Part shown: one piece after another, positions 1 through 6,538 of the stretch | How the letters are laid out: every line of letters starts with the position of its first letter | Position numbering within the stretch: position 1 is the stretch's first letter | Origin: Bacteroidales bacterium | GTDB taxonomy: Bacteria > Bacteroidota > Bacteroidia > Bacteroidales > CAIWKO01 | Length of the DNA stretch: 7,612 nucleotides | Assembly: GCA_023228145.1 (NCBI GenBank) | Contig: JALOBU010000043.1 | Span: 1-7,612 of the forward strand | Direction of reading: 5' to 3' | Notes under the pieces: model-generated | The model's input: the letters and a program-made list of their open reading frames with translations, nothing else | What the model was told of the DNA's origin: nothing | Database searches by the model: none | Program-made: the position numbers and the translations under genes

Positions 1-93
1 TATGACTACAATTACAAAAGACCTCACAAGTCTTTGGGATATAAAACACCGATGATGGTATTAAATGAAAAAAATGTATTTTTGAAACTCTAA
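1..93 (+). CDS. IS3-family transposase OrfB, C-terminal fragment
   Basis: Reading frame 1 from the window edge gives 30 residues ending in TAA at 91-93. They contain the motif RPHKSLGYKTP, preceded by YDYNYK. This is the conserved C-terminal signature of IS3-family DDE (rve-type) transposases, usually seen as YN..RPH.SLGY.TP. OrfB catalyses strand transfer of the element. The catalytic DDE residues lie upstream, outside the window, so nothing can be said about whether the copy is active. The gene is cut by the window edge, not visibly by mutation. Confidence 0.9.
   Translation, partial: YDYNYKRPHKSLGYKTPMMVLNEKNVFLKL
77..84 (+). promoter_or_regulatory. possible outward-facing -7 box in the IS end
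   Basis: TATTTTTG matches the Bacteroidota housekeeping -7 consensus TAnnTTTG and points out of the IS toward the flanking DNA. No TTTG-type -33 box is visible at the usual spacing upstream. The nearest TTTG (33-36) is about 40 bp away, so this is half a promoter at best. In the left copy it would read toward the DUF2188 remnant and the AlbA_2-hsdR operon. Confidence 0.15.
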
Positions 94-99
94 GATTGA

Positions 100-189
100 A
101 TGGCCCGAAAAAAAGGGAAGCTTACAATTTTACCTGAACATATTGTTGAGATAAAGAGAAAAATGAAAGAATTATTTAGCATTCAATAG
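100..189 (+). CDS. 29-codon ORF spanning the IS/host junction; doubtful
   Basis: An ATG in the terminal repeat of the IS opens a frame that crosses the IS boundary at 126/127 and ends at TAG 187-189. The first nine residues (MARKKGKLT) are IS-encoded. The next twenty begin ILPEHIVEIKRK and form a charged, helix-like stretch. The host part may be the surviving C-terminus of a gene interrupted by the IS, or the frame may be open by chance. No family is recognised. In the right-hand IS copy the same frame stops at once, so this is not a standard gene of the element. Confidence 0.2.
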   Translation: MARKKGKLTILPEHIVEIKRKMKELFSIQ

Positions 190-197
190 TTAAAACC

Positions 198-329
198 ATG
201 TCCAAGCAAAAATCACATCACGTAGTCCCTAATCCCGATGGTGGTTGGGATGTAAAAAAAGCAGGGGCAGAAAGTGCCGGTAAACAAATCGAAACGGAAC
301 AGTATGCAATTGAAGGCAGGAATGAATAA
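198..329 (+). pseudogene. DUF2188 family protein, truncated and frameshifted
   Basis: The 43-residue frame begins MSKQKSHHVVPNPDGGWDVK, which fits the start of the small DUF2188 family (HVVP..DG.W.VK..GA). Family members are usually about 70-80 residues and end in a second conserved block around the sequence YGNDP. Here the frame closes at TAA 327-329 after EGRNE. Just past it, in another frame, ISQNE can be read (bases 326-340), which would match the continuation usually seen after GR. That suggests a frameshift near 321-327. The second block is missing altogether: at base 340 the 11-bp repeat array starts instead. The function of the family is not known. The start has only an A-rich leader and no Shine-Dalgarno sequence. 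Family assignment is fairly sure; loss of function is inferred. Confidence 0.65.
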
Positions 330-339
330 GCCAAAATGA

Positions 340-483
340 ATAAACTTTAGATGAACATTAGATGAAAATTAGATAAACATTAGATAAACTTTAGATGATC
401 TTTAAAAGGTCTTTGGTAGGTCTTTGGTAGGTCTTTAGATAGTTTTAAGGATGAACCCTAAAAGATTATTAGATGAAAATAAT
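340..483. repeat. 11-bp degenerate tandem repeat array, 13 units
   Basis: Thirteen consecutive units can be laid end to end, twelve of 11 bp and one of 12 bp (439-450). The first five are ATAAACTTTAG, ATGAACATTAG, ATGAAAATTAG, ATAAACATTAG and ATAAACTTTAG (340-394). Then come ATGATCTTTAA, AAGGTCTTTGG, TAGGTCTTTGG and TAGGTCTTTAG (395-438), the 12-bp unit, and three more decayed units (451-483). The array has two sub-families, ATRAACWTTAG and TAGGTCTTTRG. All three forward frames contain stops, so it is not coding. The 11-bp period is close to one DNA helical turn. The array ends 78 bp before the ATG of the AlbA_2 gene and follows directly on the broken DUF2188 gene. Confidence 0.9.
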
Positions 484-561
484 ACGAATGCAACTGCAAC
501 TGTCCAGAAATAATATCACAGTATTTTTTTCTATCAAACTGACAATGCAATAATTAAAATT

Positions 562-2277
562 ATGACAATAGAACAATTAAAAAAACTAAAAGAGTCTGAA
601 GATAAAGTCGAGTTCAAAGAGGCAAAAGGTGGTAACTATGCATACAACGGCGGCTCGCGTATCAATCCTAAAGAACGCCGTAAATGTATACTAGGATACG
701 TCACCGCTTTCGCAAACGATGGTGGCGGATTTCTTGTTTTTGGCATTCATGATAAACATCCTCATAAGGTGGTTGGCACAACTCAATGCACCGGTGCTGT
801 TGGTAAAATGGAACAAGATGTTTACCGAGATACCAAAATCAGGGTAAATGCCTTTGAATTGTTTGACGAAAATGGTCTTCGTGTTTTGGTAATCGAAATC
901 CCTGGGCGCCCAATCGGAAAGGTATATAAATTCGAAGATGTGCCCCTCATGCGAGTTGGGGAGGAGTTACTTCCTATGTCCGATGAATATTACCGGAAAA
1001 TAATAAATGAAACGGAACCGGATTTCTCAGCTTCTATCTGTAAACATTTGTCTATTGCTGATCTTGATGTAAAGGCAATTGATATATTAAAGAATAAGTA
1101 CGCTTCAAAAAAGCAAAATCCCTCTTTTCGCTCACTTTCTACAGAACAGGTCTTATCAGACTTGAATTTAATGATTGACGCAAAACTTACTTATGCTGCA
1201 TTAATCCTTCTCGGTTCTCCAAAACCTATTAGTAAATATCTGCCTCAGGCATCAGTTATTATTGAATATAGAAAATCGCTTACGCAAATATCTTATGATG
1301 CACGCATTGAATATTGCGAATCATTGTTCACTGCAATTGATAAAATATGGGCCTATATTAACCAGCCCTTATCCAATCCTAACGAGCATTTTCAGCAAGG
1401 TCCGTATATCATCAATATACAACGTTTCAACGAAGAAGTAGTTCGTGAAGCTATTCTTAATGCTATCGCTCACCGTGATTATCATCTTTCCAGCAGTGTG
1501 GTCTTGAAACTATTTCCGGAAAAACTTATTGTTCTTAATCCTGGCGGTTTCCCGCTTGGTGTTACCAAAGAAAATATTTTATCCGTTTCTAGTATGCCTC
1601 GAAATAGGCTTCTTGCTGAAACACTTGAAAAAACAGGCCTGGTTGAACGATCAAGCCAGGGTGTGGATAAAATGTTTAAAATTATGCTCTCTGAGTCTAA
1701 ACCCGAACCTGACTTCACCAACACAGATGACTTTCAGGTTGAGCTGGATTTACTCGGTAATATTAGGGATATTAATTTTGCTTTTTTTATTAATGAAGAA
1801 CAAAAGCTGAGAGATAAAGATAACCAACTTGGCGTTTTTGACATTATTGCTCTTGATAAAGTCAGGCAAGGTCTTACTGCCGATAAACTTCAACCAGCCA
1901 TTTTAGAAAAGTTGATAAATGAAAAGCTTATCGGGCACATAGGTTCACCCGCTAGTGGTAGATTAATATTATCTGAAAAATATTATGAAATATCAAGGCA
2001 GTTATCTACTGTCAGGGGTTATAAACAACAAGAACTTCAGGCCATAATCAGTTGTTTTGATAATTTTTCAGAAATTAAGATGGGTGCCTTTGTTGATGTC
2101 TTTAAAAATACATTGTCTAGGCCAAAAGTAAAATACCTGGTTGATAAGCTTTGTAAAGATGGAGTTTTATTGCAATCAGGCAAAGGAGCAGGGGTTACAT
2201 ATAACCTTGCATCTTCTTTTGCTAAAGCTACTGATAAAGTAAGTGCTGTTATTGATTATCTTAAATCTTTAACTTAA
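562..2277 (+). CDS. AlbA_2 (Schlafen-like) domain ATP-binding protein
   Basis: This 571-residue protein has the architecture of the COG2865 group. An N-terminal AlbA_2/Schlafen-type domain spans about residues 13-150, with the EFK motif at 17-19, AFANDGGGFLVFGI at 49-62 and MRVGEELLPM from 130. A linker follows, then a GHKL-like ATPase module of the HATPase_c_4 type (about 285-400). In that module E296 and N300 fit an N-box, HRDY is at 304-307, NPGGFP at 326-331, and an RN.LLA...GLVE..SQGVDKM block follows at about 350-372. The C-terminus is probably winged-helix. Such proteins are often called transcriptional regulators and often sit beside hsdR in type I restriction islands; their biochemical role there is not settled. 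The ATG follows an A/T-rich leader without a Shine-Dalgarno sequence, and TATTTTTT at 522-529 is a weak -7 candidate. The next ORF starts 9 bp downstream, so it is probably the first gene of the hsdR unit. Confidence 0.88.
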   Translation: MTIEQLKKLKESEDKVEFKEAKGGNYAYNGGSRINPKERRKCILGYVTAFANDGGGFLVFGIHDKHPHKVVGTTQCTGAVGKMEQDVYRDTKIRVNAFELFDENGLRVLVIEIPGRPIGKVYKFEDVPLMRVGEELLPMSDEYYRKIINETEPDFSASICKHLSIADLDVKAIDILKNKYASKKQNPSFRSLSTEQVLSDLNLMIDAKLTYAALILLGSPKPISKYLPQASVIIEYRKSLTQISYDARIEYCESLFTAIDKIWAYINQPLSNPNEHFQQGPYIINIQRFNEEVVREAILNAIAHRDYHLSSSVVLKLFPEKLIVLNPGGFPLGVTKENILSVSSMPRNRLLAETLEKTGLVERSSQGVDKMFKIMLSESKPEPDFTNTDDFQVELDLLGNIRDINFAFFINEEQKLRDKDNQLGVFDIIALDKVRQGLTADKLQPAILEKLINEKLIGHIGSPASGRLILSEKYYEISRQLSTVRGYKQQELQAIISCFDNFSEIKMGAFVDVFKNTLSRPKVKYLVDKLCKDGVLLQSGKGAGVTYNLASSFAKATDKVSAVIDYLKSLT

Positions 2278-2286
2278 TTCATTACT

Positions 2287-2595
2287 ATGGCTGCTTTTGA
2301 TGCTCCAATTTATGCTGTTTTTTCTCCAATTCCTCATCATGTTCTTGTATATGTTGCACATAATCAAGCGCATGCTGGTTGTTTCCATGCTCCAATATCT
2401 TCATCGTTACGTGCAGCGTGTGCTTCTGATGCTCCAATTAGTACTGCTTTTTCTCCAAATAAACGATCTTTTGTTATTGCTAAATTTTCTTATGTTATTG
2501 ATTGTGTAGTAAATGCAACAGAAATCGATACTCATGTATTATTATCTGATGCTCCAAATGGTTTCCCAATTATTTCAAAAGGCCTTAATACCTAA
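2287..2595 (+). CDS. small unrecognised ORF with internal DAP repeats
   Basis: The 102-codon frame fills the gap between its neighbours: 9 bp after the AlbA_2 stop and 5 bp before the hsdR ATG. I do not recognise a family. Codons are mostly of the GNT/NNT type (GCT, GAT, GTT, TCT, ATT), which looks like coding use in this frame. The protein repeats a short motif: DAPIYAVFSP at residue 5, HAPISSS at 34, DAPISTAFSP at 48 and DAPNGFP at 88. It has no signal peptide or transmembrane segment and several Cys and His residues. Against it, frame 2297-2509 is also open for 70 codons, so open length is weak evidence in this stop-poor, T-rich repeat sequence. It may be a real small protein of the operon, a decayed repeat-protein gene, or a non-coding repeat. 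Confidence 0.35.
   Translation: MAAFDAPIYAVFSPIPHHVLVYVAHNQAHAGCFHAPISSSLRAACASDAPISTAFSPNKRSFVIAKFSYVIDCVVNATEIDTHVLLSDAPNGFPIISKGLNT
2299..2329 (+). repeat. imperfect direct repeat, copy 1
   Basis: This 31-bp segment begins GATGCTCCAATT and ends TTTTTCTCCAA. By eye it matches 2428-2458 at 27 of 31 positions, 129 bp away. The spacing is a multiple of three, so both copies are read in the same frame of the small ORF (DAPI...FSP). Shorter pieces of the same motif (ATGCTCCAA) occur at 2387 and 2549. Confidence 0.7.
2428..2458 (+). repeat. imperfect direct repeat, copy 2
   Basis: This is the second copy of the 31-bp element at 2299-2329, with four differences. Similarity fades quickly after base 2458, so the repeated unit is short and not an intact 129-bp duplication. 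Confidence 0.7.
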
Positions 2596-2600
2596 TATTT

Positions 2601-5600
2601 ATGGAAGTCCCCTCATTCATCGAAGACCACATTTCTCAGGTGCCTGCCCTGCAGTTGCTCATGAAAATGGGGTATCAATACCTCACTCCAGATCAGGCAC
2701 TTGATGCCCGTGGTGGCCGCAGCAGCAACGTACTGCTCGAAACCATCCTCAGGCAACAGTTGCAGAAAATAAACAGCATTATATACAAGGACAAAGAATT
2801 TGAATTTTCTGATGCCAATATCAATGCCGCTGTGGTCGCCTTGCGCGACTTACCCTTGCAGGATGGCTACCTTGTTGCAAACCAATATTTCTATGACCTT
2901 GTTACGCTGGGTAAAAGTTTCGAGCAAAACATTTTGGGCGATAAAAAGAGTTTTTCCTTCAAATATATTGACTGGAAAAGACCTGAAAACAATGTCTTTC
3001 ATATTACCGAAGAATTCAGCGTAATGCGCCATGGCCGCAACGATCATTACCGTCCCGATATCGTTTTATTTGTCAATGGCATCCCTATGGTCGTCATTGA
3101 GTGTAAAAGCCCAATAATTAAAGAACCTCTAGATAAAGCATTAGAACAACACATGCGTAACCAACAGGATGATGGTATTCGCTCACTGTATCTTTATTCG
3201 AATATACTCATTGGGCTTGCGGTTCACGATGCCAAATTTGCCACCACAGCAACCCAAAAGGAATTTTGGAATATCTGGAAAGAAATGTTCTATTTAAAAG
3301 AAGAAGAGAAAAACTTCATTGAATCACTTTCTTCCTTAAAAAATAAGAATCTCCAGCCGGATGATAAAACGATACTGTTTTCTGAGAGGTACAGATCTGT
3401 TTTAAAATATTTCGAAGAGCAATACAAAGAGGAGCAGCTACTTACAGAACAGGACAAATTGCTTTACTGTATTTGTAAGCCAGGTCGCTTACTCGAGCTC
3501 ATGTACAATTTCATTGTTTTTGATGATGGAATAAAAAAAATTGCGCGCTACCAGCAATACTTTTCCGTCAAGCAGACTATGACCAAAATTTCAAAAACCG
3601 ACATCAATGGTAAGCGCACCGGCGGTGTGATCTGGCATACACAGGGTAGCGGAAAATCCCTGACCATGGTTATGCTGGCACAGCAAATCGCAATGAATCC
3701 TGAAATTAAGAATCCTAAAATACTATTGGTAACCGACCGCATTGAGCTCGATGATCAGATCACGAATACTTTTAAAAAATGTGGTATGCCCGTAATTAAT
3801 GCCAAAACAGGAAGGCATCTTGCTGACCTTATTGAAAGCAATACAGCAGAGATCATCACAACAGTAATAAACAAATTTGAAGCTGCTGTAAACCAGATTA
3901 AACCCGGATTGGATACAAAAGATACATTTATACTGGTGGATGAGGGCCATCGCAGTCAGTATGGCTCATTCAATATCAATATGCTCAAAGTATTTCCGGA
4001 TGCCTGTTTTATCGCTTTCACAGGCACACCTTTAATGAAAAAAGAAAAGAATACTGCTGCTAAGTTTGGTGGTATTATTGACGAATATTCTATTGTCAAA
4101 GCAGTCGCTGACAAAGCGGTCGTTCCCTTGCTTTACGAAGGCAGGCACAACCTTTTCGATGTGAATGAAAAACCGCTGGATAGCTTCTTTGAAAAAGTTG
4201 CAGAACCGCTTACCCCTTATGGAAAAGCTGCCTTAAAAAGAAAATTTAGTACAAAAAGCCAGCTCAATAAAGCCGACCAGATAATTTATGCCCGGGCATG
4301 GGATATCTCTGAACATTTTTCTATTAATTTTCAGGGTACTGGTTTTAAAGGGCAGTTGGTAGCGCCATCAAAACTGATTGCCATTAAATACAAAAACTAT
4401 TTTGATGAAATAGGAAAAGTGTACACGGATGTTCTTATTTCACCGCCCGATACAAGGGAAGGTGAAGAAGATGTTTTCGAGAAAATTGATGATAAAGTCA
4501 AGCTGTTTTGGAAAGCAATGATGGACAAATACGGCAATCCTGATAAGTATGAAAAAATGTTGATAAATGCATTCAAGAAGCAGGAATTTCCAGAAATAAT
4601 AATTGTGGTTGATAAGCTATTGACTGGTTTTGATGCCCCGGTAAATACGGTAATGTATTTAACCCGCCAGTTAAGGGAACACTCCCTGTTGCAGGCAATT
4701 GCCCGTGTCAATCGCTTGCATCCGGGTAAAGATCATGGCTTTATTATTGATTATTTCGGCAATTTGGAAAATCTTGATGCAGCCCTTAACACCTATTCCG
4801 GCTTATCGGCTTTCGATAATGATGATTTGGATGGTACATTGGCCAATATAAGCGAAGAAATTGCTAAACTGCCTCAGGCACATTCCGAAGTATGGGATAT
4901 TTTTAAAACAATTGCCAACAAATACGATGAAACAGCTTATGAAGAGTTGCTCTCTGATGAAGCAATAAGGCACAGTTTTTATGAAAAATTATCCGTATTT
5001 GGCCGCATACTGAAAATAGCATTGTCAAGTTTCGAATTTGTTACCAAAACCTCCGAAAATACTATTGATAAGTATAAGAAAGATGCAAGGTTTTTTCTTT
5101 CGCTGCGAATTTCTGTAAAACGCCGTTACTCCGATGAAGCAGATTATAAAGAATACGAACCTCAGGTGCAGAAACTAATCGACCAGCATATTTCCACCGA
5201 AGGAGAGATACTAAAAATAACACAATTGGTGGATATTTTCGACAAGGATCAGCGTGAAGCAGAAGTGGAGAAAATATCTGGTAAAGCAGCTAAAGCCGAC
5301 CATATTGCCACCCGTACCTCAAAAGCAATCAGTATAAAAATGAATGAAGACCCTGTTTTCTATAAAAAATTATCACAACTTTTAAAGGAAACTATTGAAG
5401 ATTATCATCGTCATCGGATCTCCGAAGCGGAATATTTTGCAAAAGCAAAAGAATATGAAGAAACATTCTTTTCAGGCAAACGCGCTGATATACCCATGTC
5501 CATCCAGGGTGACGATGTCAAAATAGCTTTTTACAACCTTGCCGTAGCTCTTTTAAGTGATATTGTGAAGCAATCGTCTTTAGATAAAACTGTTTTTGAA

Positions 5601-5828
5601 AAAATCGCAAAAGGTATTGATGAAATAATACAATCTATTATTTTCATCAATAGCGATCTTCTCGTTGATTGGCAAAACAACCGTGATGTTGAAGGTAAAA
5701 TAAGAATCGCCATTGATGATTATTGCTTTGAACTTAAAAAAGAAAACAATTTTGAATGTCCGCTTCAAAAGATTGATGAGCTTATCGAAGAATGTCTGAA
5801 GGTCGCAAAACTCAAATACACTAAATGA
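2601..5828 (+). CDS. hsdR: type I restriction enzyme subunit R (HsdR)
   Basis: HsdR is the DNA-translocating and cleaving subunit of type I restriction-modification complexes. At 1075 residues it is full length for the family. The N-terminal PD-(D/E)XK nuclease shows D153 (RPDIVLF) and E167-C-K169 (IECKS). The SF2 translocase follows: Walker A QGSGKS with K352, DEGH at 447-450, FTGTP at 473-477, the LLTGFDAP motif at 673-680, and QAIARVNR at 698-705. The C-terminal third (about 800-1070) is helical and resembles the DUF3387-type HsdR C-terminus. All core motifs are intact, so the protein looks functional. No hsdM or hsdS is in the window, although HsdR normally works only with an M2S1 methyltransferase. 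The ATG has an A/T-rich leader without a Shine-Dalgarno sequence, follows the small ORF by 5 bp, and the stop overlaps the next gene in an ATGA. Confidence 0.97.
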   Translation: MEVPSFIEDHISQVPALQLLMKMGYQYLTPDQALDARGGRSSNVLLETILRQQLQKINSIIYKDKEFEFSDANINAAVVALRDLPLQDGYLVANQYFYDLVTLGKSFEQNILGDKKSFSFKYIDWKRPENNVFHITEEFSVMRHGRNDHYRPDIVLFVNGIPMVVIECKSPIIKEPLDKALEQHMRNQQDDGIRSLYLYSNILIGLAVHDAKFATTATQKEFWNIWKEMFYLKEEEKNFIESLSSLKNKNLQPDDKTILFSERYRSVLKYFEEQYKEEQLLTEQDKLLYCICKPGRLLELMYNFIVFDDGIKKIARYQQYFSVKQTMTKISKTDINGKRTGGVIWHTQGSGKSLTMVMLAQQIAMNPEIKNPKILLVTDRIELDDQITNTFKKCGMPVINAKTGRHLADLIESNTAEIITTVINKFEAAVNQIKPGLDTKDTFILVDEGHRSQYGSFNINMLKVFPDACFIAFTGTPLMKKEKNTAAKFGGIIDEYSIVKAVADKAVVPLLYEGRHNLFDVNEKPLDSFFEKVAEPLTPYGKAALKRKFSTKSQLNKADQIIYARAWDISEHFSINFQGTGFKGQLVAPSKLIAIKYKNYFDEIGKVYTDVLISPPDTREGEEDVFEKIDDKVKLFWKAMMDKYGNPDKYEKMLINAFKKQEFPEIIIVVDKLLTGFDAPVNTVMYLTRQLREHSLLQAIARVNRLHPGKDHGFIIDYFGNLENLDAALNTYSGLSAFDNDDLDGTLANISEEIAKLPQAHSEVWDIFKTIANKYDETAYEELLSDEAIRHSFYEKLSVFGRILKIALSSFEFVTKTSENTIDKYKKDARFFLSLRISVKRRYSDEADYKEYEPQVQKLIDQHISTEGEILKITQLVDIFDKDQREAEVEKISGKAAKADHIATRTSKAISIKMNEDPVFYKKLSQLLKETIEDYHRHRISEAEYFAKAKEYEETFFSGKRADIPMSIQGDDVKIAFYNLAVALLSDIVKQSSLDKTVFEKIAKGIDEIIQSIIFINSDLLVDWQNNRDVEGKIRIAIDDYCFELKKENNFECPLQKIDELIEECLKVAKLKYTK

Positions 5829-6538
5829 CAAAAACTTCTGCACACTATATTATTTACAGTAATCATAAAATAAATTTCTTGCTGCAATACAGTAATAGAA
5901 AAACCCTGGGCATTAAAGTCCTTCCAGATGCCTCAGTGCTTGTTACGGCTCCGGCTGGCAGCACAGTACCAGAAATATATAAAAAAATCAAATCTAAAGC
6001 TCTATGGATTCTTCGTCAACAGTTAAACTTTCAGCATTACCATCCATTCACTCCACCTAGAAAATACATTAATGGAGAAACTCACTTATACCTCGGCAGG
6101 CAATATAAACTTAAGATTTTTGAGTCTTGCGAAAACAGCATTGTTTTGTATAGGGGGCATATAATAATAAATGCCCAAATAACGCATTCGGACCATATTG
6201 AAAAATCCTTGAAGGAATGGTACAGAAATAAAGCAGCAAAAATATTTTTTGATGTACTTAATTCATCGTTTCCTAAATTCAGCAACTATAAAATTCCGTT
6301 TCCTGTTATACAGATTAGGTTTATGCCAAAACGTTGGGGTAGCTGCACCCCTTCAGGTAAAATTATCTTGAACCCGGAACTCATCAAAGCGCCCAAAGCC
6401 AGTATTGAATATGTAATAACCCACGAGCTCTGTCATTTGATTCATCCCAACCACACAAAGTCCTTTTTTAACCTTCAGCAAAAACTAATGCCCGACTGGA
6501 AGAAATGGAAACAGCGTCTTGAATATCACCTTGCATAA
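5825..6538 (+). CDS. YgjP-like (DUF45) zinc metallopeptidase
   Basis: This 237-residue protein belongs to the YgjP/DUF45 (COG1451) group of predicted zinc-dependent peptidases. The signature is complete: RWGSC at 170-174, then HELCH with H200, E201 and H204, and the presumed third zinc ligand H210 in HPNHTKSFF. The N-terminal half is the usual beta-rich part (LGIKVLPDASVLVTAPAG near residue 30). No signal peptide or membrane segment is seen, so it is probably cytoplasmic. The ATG overlaps the hsdR stop as ATGA, which indicates translational coupling. Genes of this family often follow hsdR in type I restriction loci. A role in turnover of the restriction subunit is an attractive guess, but nothing here proves it. 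Its 3' end overlaps the convergent gene by 13 bp. Confidence 0.93.
   Translation: MTKTSAHYIIYSNHKINFLLQYSNRKTLGIKVLPDASVLVTAPAGSTVPEIYKKIKSKALWILRQQLNFQHYHPFTPPRKYINGETHLYLGRQYKLKIFESCENSIVLYRGHIIINAQITHSDHIEKSLKEWYRNKAAKIFFDVLNSSFPKFSNYKIPFPVIQIRFMPKRWGSCTPSGKIILNPELIKAPKASIEYVITHELCHLIHPNHTKSFFNLQQKLMPDWKKWKQRLEYHLA

Larger units (their letters stand above)
1..126 (+). mobile_element. 3' end of an IS3-family insertion sequence (left copy)
   Basis: The stretch carries the last codons of an IS3-family transposase, followed by about 33 bp of non-coding DNA that ends in ...TTACA. IS3-family elements normally begin with TG and end with CA, so the element most likely ends at base 126. Read inward, its terminus would start TGTAAGCTTCCC. 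Bases 2-127 recur exactly, inverted, at 7487-7612, which confirms the boundary independently: the two flanks diverge right after base 127. The rest of the element lies outside the window to the left. No target-site duplication can be checked because the other end of this copy is not visible. Confidence 0.9.

Noticed and set aside
33..84. Complete outward promoter in the IS end (TTTG at 33-36 with TATTTTTG at 77-84)
   Set aside because: The two boxes are about 40 bp apart, roughly twice the normal spacing, so only the -7 box is kept as a weak candidate.
340..483. CRISPR array
   Set aside because: The units are 11 bp, directly adjacent and degenerate, with no spacers and no cas genes in the window.
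2208..2277. Palindromic REP-derived insertion in the AlbA_2 C-terminus (SSFAKATDK resembles peptides seen where such repeats invade genes)
   Set aside because: The DNA shows no clear palindrome or second copy in the window, and the reading frame fits an ordinary C-terminal helix. The likeness is too short to support a call.
2297..2509. 70-codon frame rich in Leu and Phe overlapping the small repeat ORF
   Set aside because: The hydrophobic look comes from reading T-rich repeats out of frame. It covers only part of the gap, overlaps the better-supported 2287 frame and has no family resemblance.
4397..4711. 104-codon open frame on the minus strand inside hsdR
   Set aside because: It lies wholly within a conserved hsdR segment that includes the LLTGFDAP and QAIARVNR motifs, and its translation resembles nothing. 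It is a shadow frame.
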